64,000 nucleotides of DNA from Devosia sp. A8/3-2 (GCA_025452255.1 CP104974.1:620001-684000); one strand, 5' to 3'. Numbered from the stretch's first letter, positions 30,388 to 40,678 are shown. Program-made: numbers and translations. The notes: a model not told the origin generated them from the letters alone.

Positions 30388-31645
30388 GTGGGCATTGTCA
30401 AACCATCCACGCGACGAATCCGGCTGGCGCTGCTGACGGCGGCGCTGCTCGCCGTGTCCTCCTGTGCTCCGGGCGAATACCAGATCGGTTCGCGCAGCTT
30501 CAGCTTTCCCTTTGGCGATTCTGGCCCTGCAACAGGCGCAGCCCATCCCGATACAACAGCCGGGCATGATGCCCATGCCGGTAGCGGCAGGACCATCAGA
30601 GAGTTTCGGTCACGGCCCGGTCAAGGTGGCTTTGCTGCTGCCGCTGAGCGGGGACCCGGGCACGGCTTCGGTGGGCATGGCGCTGGCCAATGCCAGCAAG
30701 CTTGCCATCAGCTTTATCGAAGCCAATCCCAATATTGCCGAGAATATCACCATCACCCTGCAGGACACTAGCACCAGCGTCGAGGGCGCGGCCAGCGCTG
30801 CCAGTGCCGCGGTGACGGATGGGGCCAAGCTGATCCCGGGGCCATTGCGGGCCGATCAAGTGACGGCCGCCGGCGCGGTGGCGCGCTCGGCCGGATTGCC
30901 GCTGATCGGGTTTTCCAACAATCCCAATGCGGCCAGCCCCGGCGTTTACCTGCTGAGCGTGTTGCCCGATGCCGAGATGAAGCGCTCGCTGGCCTATGTG
31001 CGCAGCCGGGGCCGGCGCGGCATTGCCGGGATTTTCCCCAATAGCGAATTCGGGCAGGCGCAGCAGGGCGCGTTCCGGCAACAGGCCGCCGTGGCGGGTT
31101 ATCAGCCGCAGGCGGTTTATGGATTTTCCAGCGCTGGGGAGGTGCAGCAGGTCATCAGCCGAGCGCTACCGCTGATCCAGAGCGGGGTGATCGATACCCT
31201 GTTCCTGCCGGATCGGGCGAGCGCGCCCACCTTCGCGGCGGCGCTGCAACAGGCCGGATTGGCGCCGGGCGCGGTGCTATTGGTGGGTTCAGCCGATTGG
31301 CAGGGCGATGCGGCGATATTGCAATCTAGCCAATTGAGCGGCGCACTCTATCCCAGCGTCGATGATGGCGGGCTCAATGCCATTCGCGGTGACTACCGGG
31401 CCCGCTTCGGCACCCAACCACATCCGCTCGCGACCATCGCCTATACGGCAACGATCTTGGCCAATGTAAACACGCTGTCCATGGCCAACCCGCCCTATAA
31501 TCCGAGCCTGATGCTGGCGGCGTCGGGCTTTAACGGCCGGGACGGGATGTTCCGCTTTTTGGGAAATGGCCGCAGCGAATATGGGCTGGTGATCAAAAAG
31601 CTTGCGCCGGGTGGGGCGGTGACGGTGGATGGGGTGAGGCTCTGA
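30388..31645 (+). CDS. LppC/LpoA-like penicillin-binding protein activator lipoprotein (one frameshift)
   Basis: Periplasmic-binding-protein-like outer-membrane lipoprotein; E. coli LpoA, the best-studied relative, activates PBP1A. The GTG at 30388 opens a lipoprotein signal peptide with lipobox VSSC (LLTAALLAVSSC). After a frame break near 30520, a proline/glutamine-rich linker leads to KVALLLPLSGDPG and the two lobes (LIGFSNNPNAASPGVYLLSV; LFLPDRASAPTFAAALQQAG). Length about 419 residues. It is divergent from rsmI, a pairing conserved across proteobacteria (rsmI-lpoA-yraN). Confidence 0.87.
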
Positions 31646-31678
31646 ACTCCCTCTCCCCTTGAGGGAAGAGGAAGAAGT

Positions 31679-32835
31679 CTAAGCCGCCAGATCCGCCACC
31701 ACGGCATCCAGCACCGGCCAACCCCGGTCCGTCACCCTTATATTGCCGTTGGGCAGTGTCTCAACAAACCCGTAGCCCTTCAAATCATCAATCTGGCGCT
31801 GGTTGATCTTGCGGCCGGAAATGGCAGTGAAGCGGGACGGCGAGATGCCTTCCTTGAGCCGCAGGCCCATGACCGAGAATTCGTCGCCCTGTTCTTCCCG
31901 AGTCAGCACATCGTCCACCACCATGCCGTGGCCGGCCGTATTGACCTTTTTCTGCCAGTCGAAGGGCATTTTTTCGGCGGCGGTGGCGTGGCGCTGGTTG
32001 TTGATCATCAACCGGCCATGGGCGCCTGGACCAATGCCGGCATATTCGCCATAGCGCCAATAGAGCATATTGTGCTGGCTTTCTCGGCCGGGGCGGGCGT
32101 GATTGGAAATCTCATAGGCGGGCAGGCCCGCGGCAGCGGTCAATTCTCGGGTCAGCTCGTAGAAATCGGCCGAGAGATCCTCGTCCGGCATCTTGAGCTT
32201 GCCGGCCTTGTGCAGGTCAAAATAGCGCGTGCCTTGCTCGATGGTCAGCTGGTAGAGGCTGATATGGCCGCGCGCCATCCAGAGGGCTTCCTTGAGCTCG
32301 TCTTCCCAATCTTCCGGGGTCTGGTGGGGACGGGCATAGATCAGATCAAAGCTCGAGCGTTCGAACACCGATTGGGCGATGCGCACCGCCGTAATGGCTT
32401 CGTCCACCGTGTGGCGACGGCCCAGTTCAGCCAGCGGCTTGTCGCGCAGCGATTGCACGCCCAGCGAGACGCGGTTGACCCCGGCGGTGCGGAAGCCCTT
32501 GAAGCGGTCGACTTCAACGCTGGTCGGATTGGCTTCGAGCGTGATCTCGGCATGGCGCTCGACGGTCCAGTGCTTGGCAATGGCGTCGATGATCTTGCCG
32601 GTGGCCCGGGGCTCATCAGCGAGGGCGTGCCGCCGCCAAAAAATATCGATTGCACGACCCGGCCGGGGGTCAGCTGCGCAGCATGGGCGATTTCGCGCTC
32701 ATAGGCGGCGACATAGCCTTCCTCGTCAAAGGGGCCGCGATGGACATGGCTGTTGAAGTCACAATAGGGGCATTTGGACGCGCAGAACGGCCAATGCACA
32801 TAGACGCCGAACAGGTCATTGCTGGATTGCGGCAT
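31679..32835 (-). CDS. hemW: Radical SAM heme chaperone HemW (one frameshift)
   Basis: Radical-SAM protein related to HemN; members act as heme chaperones, not coproporphyrinogen dehydrogenases. The C-x3-C-x2-C cluster motif is CASKCPYC, preceded by VYVHWPF, and IFFGGGTPSLMSP follows as expected. The missing fourth cysteine of true HemN fits the HemW call. A break lies near 32610, after which RHAEITLEANPTSVEVDRFK and the rest run to 31679. Joined length about 385 residues. It is followed by nothing but a short repeat arm before the convergent LppC gene; rdgB lies directly upstream. Confidence 0.9.
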
Positions 32836-32870
32836 TCCCTGCTCCCAAAAACGGCTGCCACATGATGCGG

Positions 32871-33518
32871 TCAGTCCTTGGCAATCTGATCCTCGACGAA
32901 TTTCGAAAAGGCCCGGGCGCGGTGGCTCAGCCCCTGTTCGCCCGGCGTCCAGCTATGCTTGGCTTCGGCGGCCATCTGGCCGAAGGTGATGTCATAGCCG
33001 GCGGGCATGAAAACCGGATCGAAGCCATGGCCCCGCTCGACGCGCGGCGGCCAGACAATGGTGCCATCGACCCGGCCCTCGAACAGCACGTCGCGGCCAT
33101 CGGGATGGGCCAGACACAGCGTGGCCATGAAATGGGCCCGGCGCTGGCTGGGCGAGGTGGCATTGGCAGCCTGCAGCGCATCTTCGACGCGCTTCATGCC
33201 ATGCAAAAGTCCTTGTTGGGACCAGCCCAATTGGCGGTGTAGACGCCCGGATCGCCGCCGAGAGCATCAACGCAGAGCCCCGAATCATCGGATAGAGCCA
33301 GCATGCCCGAGGCCCGGGCGGCGGCATGCGCCTTGATGCGGGCATTTTCGGCAAAAGTAGTGCCGGTTTCCTCGGGCTCGGGCAGGTCGAGCTCAGCCGC
33401 CGAGACGATTTCGAGGCCGAAGGGCTCGAACAATTCCTGAAATTCGACCAGCTTGCCCTTGTTGTGGGAGGCCAGCACCAGTCGGTCGCCTTCTGCGCAG
33501 GCGGGGAATGGCGGTCAT
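32871..33518 (-). CDS. rdgB: XTP/dITP diphosphatase (RdgB/HAM1 family; frameshifts)
   Basis: House-cleaning enzyme that hydrolyses ITP and [23 protein letters not shown] is the substrate-binding start of the family, followed by [17 protein letters not shown] and [14 protein letters not shown]. The frame changes at about 33197, where a run of T is one short (KDF | [11 protein letters not shown]), and again near the N-terminus at about 33495. [18 protein letters not shown] and the closing [10 protein letters not shown] confirm the C-terminal half. Start ATG at 33518 (MTAIPRL) is tentative because of the nearby break. Joined length about 215 residues. Confidence 0.9.
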
Positions 33519-33678
33519 CGTGTCGCTCCCTTGGCTTTGCGCGCTGGCGGCGCGGGCCGATTGGTCGAGCGCCCGGCTCACGTCGTGCCAGAGTGCGCAA
33601 TTCTCGCCCGGCACGGAGCGAACCGGTTCACGCTTGGGGGCGGGCTGGTTGCGGGTGAGCTTTTGAGGATCCAGCCGA
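33519..33678. other. Unassigned stretch between rph and rdgB
   Basis: No gene is certain here. One candidate is a 34-codon minus-strand ORF, 33578-33682, whose ATG overlaps the rph stop (TCATGATC) and begins [10 protein letters not shown]; another frame reads QKLTRNQPAPKREPVRSV through to the rdgB start. Given the indel density, a small coupled gene of about 55 residues ending at rdgB is possible but cannot be proven. Confidence 0.3.
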
Positions 33679-34395
33679 TCATGAGGCAAAGGCCGTTTGT
33701 TGCAACAGGGTCAATTCGCCAATGCCCTGTTCGGCCAGCGCCATGAGTGCATTGAGCTCGTCGCGGCTAAAGGGAACCTGCTCGGCCGTGCCCCGGATTT
33801 CAACGAACTTGCCCGAGCCGGTCATGACGAAATTAGCATCGGTATGGGCTTCCACGTCCTCGAGATAATCGAGATCGAGCACCGGCGCGCCGCGATAGAT
33901 GCCGCAGGAAACCGCCGCAACCGAATCGCGCAAAGCCGCGCCCTTGGTCAGCTTGCGCTCATCCATCCATTTGATGGCATCGCGCAGCGCCACATAGGCG
34001 CCGGTGATGGAGGCGGTGCGGGTGCCGCCATCGGCCTCGAGCACGTCGCAATCCACCGTGATCTGGTTTTCGCCCAGCAGCTGCAGATCGACCACGGCGC
34101 GCAACGAGCGGCCGATCAGGCGCTGGATTTCCGAGGTGCGGCCCGATTGCTTGCCGGCAGTTGCCTCGCGGCAGGTGCGGCTGCCGGTGGCGCGGGGCAA
34201 CATGCCATATTCGGCGGTGACCCAGCCCCGGCCCTTGCCGCGCAGCCAGCTGGGTATGCTGGTTTCCACCGATGCCGTCACCAGCACCTTGGTATTGCCG
34301 AAGCTGACGAGGCACGAGCCTTCCGCCTTTTGGGCGACGCCGCGCTCGATGGTTACGGCGCGCATCTGGTTGGGCTCACGTCCGGAAGGCCGCAT
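33679..34395 (-). CDS. rph: Ribonuclease PH
   Basis: Phosphorolytic 3'-5' exoribonuclease that trims tRNA 3' ends. Intact. [19 protein letters not shown] at the start (ATG at 34395, preferred over an upstream in-frame start at 34416 because it matches the family start), [20 protein letters not shown] with the RNA-binding arginines, [20 protein letters not shown] and [20 protein letters not shown] are all canonical. Length 238 residues. It is divergent from hrcA and upstream of rdgB and hemW, the standard alphaproteobacterial order. Confidence 0.96.
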   Translation of the reverse strand: MRPSGREPNQMRAVTIERGVAQKAEGSCLVSFGNTKVLVTASVETSIPSWLRGKGRGWVTAEYGMLPRATGSRTCREATAGKQSGRTSEIQRLIGRSLRAVVDLQLLGENQITVDCDVLEADGGTRTASITGAYVALRDAIKWMDERKLTKGAALRDSVAAVSCGIYRGAPVLDLDYLEDVEAHTDANFVMTGSGKFVEIRGTAEQVPFSRDELNALMALAEQGIGELTLLQQTAFAS

Positions 34396-34548
34396 GGGCA
34401 AATCACCTGAAGACAAGTCAAAGAAAAGGGCTATTAACCGCCTCTTAACCCTGATGGGCCCCGCTCACAAGTCGTGGACGCTTGGCGGGAGGCAGCAATG
34501 CCCTTAAATGAGAGCTCAGGGTTAAAGGGATAATTTGAATCTTTTCTC

Positions 34549-35618
34549 ATGACAAAGCCCCCGGAAGACTTTCTCAGCGTCCTCAATGCCCGCAGCCGGG
34601 ACATCTTCAAGAAGATCGTCGAGCGCTATCTCGATACCGGCATGCCGGTGGGCTCGCGTGATCTCAGCCGCATGCTGCAGGTGGGCCTATCGCCCGCCTC
34701 CGTGCGGAACGTCATGGCGGATCTCGAAGATCTGGGGCTGATTGCGGCGCCCCATACCTCGGCCGGCCGCGCCCCGACGCAGGAAGGCTTGCGGTTTTTC
34801 GTCGATGCCATGCTCGAGGTGGGCTCGGTCGACGAGCGCGAACGCAGCCAGATCGCCAGCCATATCGAAGGGCGGCAGGGCCGAGTCGAGGATTTTCTGA
34901 CCGAAGCCAGCCAGTTGCTCTCCGGCCTCAGCCGGGGGCAGGGGTGGTGATCGCCGCCAAATCCGACATGGTGCTGCGCCATATCGAATTCGTGCGGCTC
35001 GACGCCGCCCGGGCCATGGCCGTGCTGGTGGGGCAGGACGGGCAGGTGGAAAACCGCATCATGGACCTGCCGCCGGGCACGGCCGCCAGCACCTTGACCC
35101 GGGCCAGCAATTATCTGGCCCATCACGTGGTAGGGCGCACCATTGCCGAAGCGCGCAAGATTTTGTCCGAGCAACGCGCCGAACAGCGGGCCGAACTGGA
35201 TGAGTTGACGCAAAAGTTGGTCGATGCGGGGATAGCCACGCTCAGCCAGCCATCGGTCTCGAGCCAGCCCACGGTGATCGTGCGCGGCCGGGCCAATCTG
35301 ATCAATGACGCCATGGCCTCGGACGATCTGGCACGGATGCGGCAACTCTTCGACGAGCTGGAAAGCAAGGACGGGCTGCTCGACCTGTTGGGGGACGCCG
35401 AAAAGGCGCAGGGCGTGCGCATCTTTATCGGCTCGGAGAATAAGCTGTTCTCGCTCTCCGGCTCCTCGGTCATCCTCAGCCCCTATAAGGACGCCAATGA
35501 CAAGGTGGTGGGCGTCCCGGGGGTGATCGGGCCGACCCGGCTCAATTACGCCCGCATCGTGCCGGTGGTGGATTATACCGCCAATGTGATTTCCACGATG
35601 ATGGCCTGCAAGCGCTAG
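34549..35618 (+). CDS. hrcA: Heat-inducible transcription repressor HrcA (one frameshift)
   Basis: Represses heat-shock genes by binding CIRCE elements. N-terminal winged helix ([20 protein letters not shown], then [19 protein letters not shown] and [19 protein letters not shown]) and the C-terminal GAF-like region ([20 protein letters not shown]) are complete. The break near 34937 is a run of G one base short: GLSRG should continue [10 protein letters not shown]. Joined length about 356 residues. No CIRCE inverted repeat was found upstream of hrcA, grpE or dnaK here, so its targets (usually groESL) probably lie elsewhere. Confidence 0.93.
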
Positions 35619-35634
35619 GGCGGCGTTCCCAAGG

Positions 35635-35663
35635 CTTGAAAAAGTGCCATGTTTGGCCGATAT
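35635..35663 (+). promoter_or_regulatory. Probable sigma-32 (RpoH) promoter of grpE
   Basis: CTTGAA (35635-35640), a 16-base spacer and CCGATAT (35657-35663), matching the alphaproteobacterial heat-shock consensus CTTGAA-N16/17-CYTATNT. It lies 40 bases upstream of the grpE ATG and just after hrcA, and has the same element spacing as the dnaK promoter. Confidence 0.7.
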
Positions 35664-35702
35664 GGCTGACTAAATCCCGAACTCTCTGCGGAACCCAAAT
35701 TC

Positions 35703-36286
35703 ATGATGAGCGACGAAAACGCCGCCAATGGCGAAACGCCCGAAGTCGAAACCCCTGAAGCCACGCCCGAGATCGACCCGATCGAAGCGCTGCGCGCCGA
35801 GAATGCCGAGCTCAAGGACCGGGTGCTGCGGACCATTGCGGAGATGGAAAACCTGCGCAAGCGCACCGAGCGCGATGTCGCCGACACCCGCTCCTACGCC
35901 ATTGCCGGCTTTGCCCGCGACATGCTCTCGGCCACCGATGCACTGAGCCGGGCTCTCCGGTGCTGCCGGCCGAAGCCCGCAGATCGGGCGATGCGACGAC
36001 CAAGAGCCTGATCGAAGGCATCGAGATGACCGAGCGCGAAATGCAGCGCCTGCTCGCCAAGCACGGCGTCAAGCCGATCGAGGCCGAAGGTCAGAAATTT
36101 GATCCGCACAAGCATCAGGCCATGTTCGAAGTCCCCGATCCCAGCCGGCCTGAAGGCACGGTGGTCCAAGTCGTGCAGGCGGGCTTCGCCATCGGCGACC
36201 GCGTGCTGCGCCCCGCCATGGTCGGCGTCGCCAAGGGCGGCCCCAGCCACGCCCCGGCCGACGAGACGGTGGATAAGAGCGTTTGA
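35703..36286 (+). CDS. grpE: Nucleotide exchange factor GrpE (one frameshift)
   Basis: Releases ADP from DnaK. An acidic disordered start ([20 protein letters not shown]) leads to the coiled coil [20 protein letters not shown] and [20 protein letters not shown]. The frame breaks near 35957; the C-terminal beta domain follows ([20 protein letters not shown], then HQAMFEVPD and [20 protein letters not shown]). Two consecutive ATGs at 35703 and 35706 are possible starts. Joined length about 194 residues. Confidence 0.94.
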
Positions 36287-36313
36287 CGGCTTGAGGCCAG
36301 CTCACCAATCTGG

Positions 36314-36341
36314 GGGCGCCAGCAATGGCGCCCTTTTGTTT
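36314..36341 (+). terminator. Intrinsic terminator of grpE
   Basis: GGGCGCC-agcaat-GGCGCCC followed by TTTTGTTT, 27 bases after the grpE stop. Perfect 7-bp GC stem with a T-run: a textbook rho-independent terminator. Confidence 0.9.
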
Positions 36342-36365
36342 GGGGGTTGGGGATTCTCGTTCCAA

Positions 36366-36456
36366 ACACGGTGTCATCCCCGCGAAAGCGGGACCTCCGT
36401 TTTTCTTGCCAAGGTTGAAAACAGGGTTCCCTGCTCGCGGGAATGACCCTGTGGGT
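36366..36456. repeat. Two-armed palindromic repeat (REP-like)
   Basis: First arm GGTGTCATCCCCGCGAAAGCGGG, second arm CTGCTCGCGGGAATGACCCTGTGGG, with about 45 bases between. Same TGTCAT/ATGAC-framed design as the repeats at 10576, 42031, 55147 and 55935. Sits in the convergent gap between grpE and pncA. Confidence 0.75.
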
Positions 36457-36475
36457 ATCGTAGCTTAGGGGTGTG

Positions 36476-37112
36476 CTACCCCAGAATATCCTTGCTCAGC
36501 ACTCGCTCCACGCCCGCTTCGGCCATATCGGTCCGAGCCTGAGCCAGACTCCCCGCATTGTCGATGGCGCGAGTCGCGTCTTCGATGACGGTCACGTCAT
36601 AGCCGGCGGCGGCGCCGTCGATGGCGGTCCAGCCAACGCAGAAATCGGTGGCGAGGCCGACTAGGTAAAGCCGGCCGGTGTCGCGCTCTGTTGAGATAAC
36701 CGGCCGGGCCCGTCAGCAGTTTCGCGGTCGGCTTCTCGGAAGCCGGAATAGCTGTCGATCTGGGGATTGCAGCCCTTGCGGATGATCAGCTGGGCACGGG
36801 GGATGTCGAGGTCGGCCGAAATCTGGGCGCCGTGGCTCATCCAGACGCAATGGTCGGGCCAGAGCACCTGAGTGCCATAGGGCAGTTCGATTGTCTGAAA
36901 CGGAGCTTTGCCGGGATGGTTGCTGGCAAAGGAAATGTGATTGGCCGGGTGCCAGTCTCGGGTCAGCACCACATTGGTGAATTTTTTGGCGAGCGTATTG
37001 ATCAGCGGCACGATTTCATCGCCCCCGGCCACGGCCAGATTGCCGCCGGGCAGGAAATCATATTGCACATCGACCACGACCAGCACGTCCCGGGGGTGAT
37101 GGTGATCGTCAT
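36476..37112 (-). CDS. pncA: Nicotinamidase / pyrazinamidase (two frameshifts)
   Basis: Hydrolyses nicotinamide to nicotinate in NAD salvage. Isochorismatase-like fold: DVLVVVDVQYDFLPGGNLAV carries the catalytic aspartate, FTNVVLTRDWHPANHISFAS the metal histidine region, GTQVLWPDHCVWMSHGAQI the family hallmark, and LVGLATDFCVGWTAIDGAAA the nucleophilic cysteine (read in the frame after the second break). Breaks are near 37095 and at 36689 (extra A, aac-A-gag). Ends VERVLSKDILG at 36476. Joined length about 211 residues, normal. Confidence 0.9.
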
Positions 37113-37309
37113 GGCAATAACTCCTCAAATGAACTGGCATCAGAGTGCCTTGGGCCGGCCCATTTGGGCAAGAGGGCCTAACTGCGCACTGGACGAATAT
37201 GGGCTGAGCGATTAATTGGCTCGGTTGCTCATGTCTGGCTGGTACAAGCTGGGCATGAGCCGAGACGGCAAGAATGAATCAAACCCAAGGCAAATCCGGG
37301 CTCTGCGCG

Positions 37310-37338
37310 CTTGAAGCGCCATGCTCACCCCCTATATA
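37310..37338 (+). promoter_or_regulatory. Sigma-32 (RpoH) promoter of dnaK
   Basis: CTTGAAG at 37310-37316 and CTATATA at 37332-37338, preceded by CCC, with 16 bases between CTTGAA and CTATAT: a near-perfect alphaproteobacterial heat-shock promoter. It lies about 115 bases upstream of the dnaK ATG. The rest of the 342-base gap between pncA and dnaK (37113-37454) shows no gene; its leader after the promoter is long enough for an RNA thermosensor or simple 5' UTR, but I see no clear structure. Confidence 0.85.
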
Positions 37339-37454
37339 CGCCCAAGGCCCAGCAATGGGCACATTCCAGTTGCAAGGAACCCGGCCTGCGTGGCCACGGG
37401 GCTGCTTCGCAAGGAGGGCTCCACAATGGGTTTGCTCAAAGAGAGGCTAGAGTA

Positions 37455-39370
37455 ATGGCTAAAGTCATCGGTATCGATCTGGGCACCACCAATAGCTGCG
37501 TTGCAGTGATGGACGGCGCCAATCCCAAGGTTATCGAAAACGCGGAAGGGGCGCGCACCACCCCCTCGATGGTCGCCTTCAGTAAGGATGGCGAGCGTCT
37601 GGTAGGCCAGCCGGCCAAGCGCCGAGCTGTCACCAATCCTGAAGGCACGCTGTTTGCCGTCAAGCGCCTGATCGGGCGCCGCTATGACGACAAGGTCGTG
37701 GCCAAGGACAAGAATCTGGTTCCCTTCAAGATCGTCGCCGCCGACAATGGCGATGCATGGGTGGAAGCCTCGGGCGAAAAGTATTCGCCCTCGCAGGTTT
37801 CGGCCATGATCCTGCAGAAGATGAAGGAAACCGCCGAATCCTATCTCGGCGAGACTGTCACGCAGGCCGTGATCACGGTTCCGGCTTACTTCAACGACAG
37901 CCAGCGCCGAGCCACCAAGGATGCCGGCCGCATTGCCGGGCTTGAAGTGCTGCGCATCATCAACGAGCCCACCGCTGCGGCGCTCGCCTATGGCCTCGAC
38001 AAGAAGGCCGCCGGCACGATCGCCGTCTACGATCTTGGCGGCGGCACGTTCGACGTGTCGGTGCTGGAAATCGGCGATGGCGTGTTCGAAGTGAAGTCGA
38101 CCAATGGCGACACCTTCCCGGGCGGCGAAGACTTTGACATGCGTCTGGTCGATTACTTTGCCGACGAGTTCAAGAAAGAGCAGGGCATTGACCTGCGCAA
38201 CGATAAGCTCGCTCTGCAGCGCCTCAAGGAAGCTGCCGAAAAGGCCAAGATCGAACTCTCGAGCTCGACCCAGACCGAAATCAACCTGCCCTTCATCACG
38301 GCAGACGCTTCGGGCCCCAAGCATTTGACGCTCAAGCTCAGCCGTTCCAAGTTCAGAATCGCTGGTCGATGACCTGATCCAGAAGACCGTCGAGCCCTGC
38401 AAGCAGGCGCTCAAGGATGCCGGCCTCACCGCGGCCCAGATCGACGAAGTCGTGCTGGTCGGTGGCATGAGCCGCATGCCCAAGGTGCAGGAAGTGGTCA
38501 AGCAACTGTTCGGCAAGGAGCCCCATAAGGGCGTAAACCCGGACGAAGTCGTGGCGCTGGGCGCGGCGATCCGAGCCGGCGTGCTACAGGGCGACGTCAA
38601 GGACGTGCTGCTGCTCGACGTGACGCCATTGTCGCTCGGCATTGAAACGCTGGGTGGCGTGTTCACCCGCCTGATCGATCGCAACACGACCATCCCGACC
38701 AAGAAGAGCCAGACTTTCTCGACCGCCGAGGACAGCCAGAGCGCCGTGACCATCCGCGTGTTCCGGGGCGAACGCGAAATGGCCGCCAACAACAAGCTGC
38801 TCGGCAATTTCTGATCTGACCGGCATTCCGCCCGCACCGCGTGGTGTGCCGCAGATCGAAGTGACCTTCGACATCGATGCCAACGGCATCGTGCAGGTTT
38901 CGGCCAAGGACAAGGGCACCGGCAAGGAGCAGCAGATCCGCATCCGGGCTTCGGGTGGCCTCAGCGACGCCGACATCGAAAAGATGGTCAAGGAAGCCGA
39001 GCAGAATGCGGAGGCCGACAAGGCCAAGCGCGAAGCTGTGGAAGCCAAGAACCGGGGCGAAAGCCTGATCCACTCGACCGAAAAGTCGCTCAAGGAATAT
39101 GGCGACAAGGTTTCGGCCGAGGACAAGACCGCTATCGAAGCCGCCATCACCGACCTCAAGGGCGTGATCGACGGCGAGGATGGCGAAGTGATCAAGGAAA
39201 AGACCGCGGCGCTGGCGGAAGCCTCGATGAAGCTGGGCGAGGCCATGTACAAGGCCAGCCGGGCGGAAGCCGAAGCCAAGGCCAATGGCACTGCCGATGA
39301 GGACGAAGACGATGTCGTCGACGCCGACTTCGAAGAGGTCAAGGACGACGACGACAAGAAATCGGCTTAA
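37455..39370 (+). CDS. dnaK: Molecular chaperone DnaK (Hsp70; two frameshifts)
   Basis: ATP-driven chaperone working with DnaJ and Grp[19 protein letters not shown] (phosphate 1), [20 protein letters not shown] (phosphate 2), [20 protein letters not shown] (adenosine) and the substrate domain from [19 protein letters not shown] are complete, ending in an acidic tail with [12 protein letters not shown]. Breaks: an extra A at 38355 (ttc-A-gaatcg, should read FESLVDDL) and an extra T at 38812 that makes an in-frame TGA (should read [13 protein letters not shown]). Joined length about 637 residues, exactly normal. ATG at 37455. Essential or near-essential, so the breaks are almost surely artefacts. 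Confidence 0.97.
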
Positions 39371-39391
39371 GTCTCAAGCCAAGATTATGAA

Positions 39392-39420
39392 GGGTCCGGC
39401 GCAAGCCGGGCCCTTTTTGT
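39392..39420 (+). terminator. Intrinsic terminator of dnaK
   Basis: GGGTCCGGC-gcaa-GCCGGGCCC followed by TTTTTG, 21 bases after the dnaK stop. Strong GC stem plus T-run. It implies that the downstream hydrolase and dnaJ largely depend on other promoters. Confidence 0.88.
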
Positions 39421-39510
39421 TTTGGGCAGGAGCATCTCTTCCCCTCGCCCCTTGCGGGAGAAGGGAAGGCCACCGGTTGTGGCGGCATTGCACCAAATGC
39501 CCGGCTTTCC

Positions 39511-39524
39511 GTTTCACGTGAATC
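39511..39524 (+). repeat. parS-like 14-mer GTTTCACGTGAATC, copy 4
   Basis: Exact copy in the 239-base gap between dnaK and the alpha/beta hydrolase gene; the same gap also holds the dnaK terminator and a CTTCCC...GGGAAGG repeat arm at about 39433-39468. Confidence 0.85.
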
Positions 39525-39609
39525 ACCCGCCGCAAAAACAGCACGATTGGGCCTAAATCCCGGCCGAATGGGGGGATCAAACAGAGCCAACCAAGAACGA
39601 GGTGGCTCG

Positions 39610-40678
39610 ATGAGCGATTCCAGCGCGAATATTCCTGAGCCGGCCCACCGAGCCGACACGATCGGGCGCATTGCCGAATTGATCGGCGGCGATCCGATGA
39701 GCCGGCTCGATACCGATATGAAGCATGTGCTCGATGCCCCGGCCGAACTGGGTGCGCGGCCGCTGGAACAGGCAACGCCCGCTGCCGCAAGGCGCCAGCC
39801 CAAGGCAGCCGATGCCATTGCCGGCATTTTGGCGCTGCAGACCCGCGAAGCCGCCGATGATGGCGTGACCGCTGAGGACATCGCCATCGAGACCGACCGA
39901 GACATGAGCCTGTCCGCCCGGCTCTACCGGCCGCTGGGCCTGCTCAGCCGGCTCAATCCGATGATTCTCTATTTCCACGGCGGCGGCTTTGTCACCGGCG
40001 ATCTCGATACGCACGATGCCTCGGCCCGCGCCACGGCGCAGCTGCACCGGCGCCATGGTGGTCTCGGTGGCCTATCGCCTCGCGCCCGAGCACAAATTTC
40101 CCGCTGCCCATGACGATGCTCGGGCGTCCCGGCGCTGGCTGATCGCCAAGGCGCGCGAACTGGGCGGGGATCCGCGCCGGCTGGCCATTGCCGGCGAAGA
40201 TGCGGGGGCAAACCCGGCCGCCAATGTGGCGCTGCGCGCCTGCGCCGAACGCGTCACCCAGCCGCTGCATCAATTGCTGATCCACCCCATTGCCGGCAGC
40301 GATCTCACCACCGCCTCCTATGGCGCGACGCTCCGGGTGCGCCCGATCGGGCTGGCCGCCATGCGCTGGCGCTTCCGGCATCTGTTCGAGGATGCCGAGA
40401 CCATCAAGGACCACCGCATTGATCTGGTCGCCCGCGACGACTGGCGCAGGGTGGCTCCGGCCACCATCGTGCTGGCCGAGATCGATCCGCTGCGCTCGGA
40501 AGGCGAGGCTTTGGCCGAAGCGCTGGAAGCGGCCCATGTCCCAGTCAATTGCTGGGTCTATGACGGGGTGACGCAGGGCTTTTTCGGGCTGGGCGTGCTG
40601 GTCACCAAGGCGCTGTTCGCCCAAGGCGACGCCGCCGACGCGCTGAGCAAGGCCTTCATGTCCGACCGACGGGGTTGA
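39610..40678 (+). CDS. Alpha/beta hydrolase-3 (HSL-like) protein with altered catalytic residues (one frameshift)
   Basis: Hormone-sensitive-lipase-type fold: oxyanion motif ILYFHGGGFVTGDLDTHDAS, then VVSVAYRLAPEHKFPAAHDD. Where active esterases have the G-D-S-A-G nucleophile elbow, this protein reads IAGEDAGANPAANVAL, i.e. Asp in place of Ser; the later acid DPLRSEGEALAEAL is normal, but the catalytic His region reads GVTQGFFGLG, with Gln where relatives have His. A break near 40052 separates the N-terminal half. Start ATG at 39610 after an acgaggtgg site. Length about 355 residues with a long N-terminal extension. Placed between dnaK and dnaJ, which are normally adjacent. Confidence 0.8.

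Noticed and set aside
36457-36485. GGTATCGTAGC...GTGCTACC as a possible tRNA fragment
   Set aside because: Only one short stem can be formed; no anticodon or T-arm, and it overlaps the end of pncA. No other tRNA or rRNA was seen.
38806-38820. Programmed +1 frameshifting or TGA recoding, since several genes (dnaK, rsmI, epoxide hydrolase, exo/endonuclease family) stop at CTGAT and continue in the +1 frame
   Set aside because: The same one-base excess occurs at C[A]GAA and C[A]GAG sites that make no stop codon, and homopolymer losses are mixed in. No slippery codon plus Shine-Dalgarno arrangement like that of prfB is conserved across the sites. A systematic error explains all of them.
37332-38837. 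Long open frames opposite real genes (501 codons antisense to dnaK, 483 opposite xylB at 13759-15210, 401 opposite the epoxide hydrolase at 17609-18814)
   Set aside because: They mirror coding sequence of high-GC genes, have low-complexity His/Gly/Gln/Asp-rich translations typical of antisense frames, and lack ribosome binding sites.
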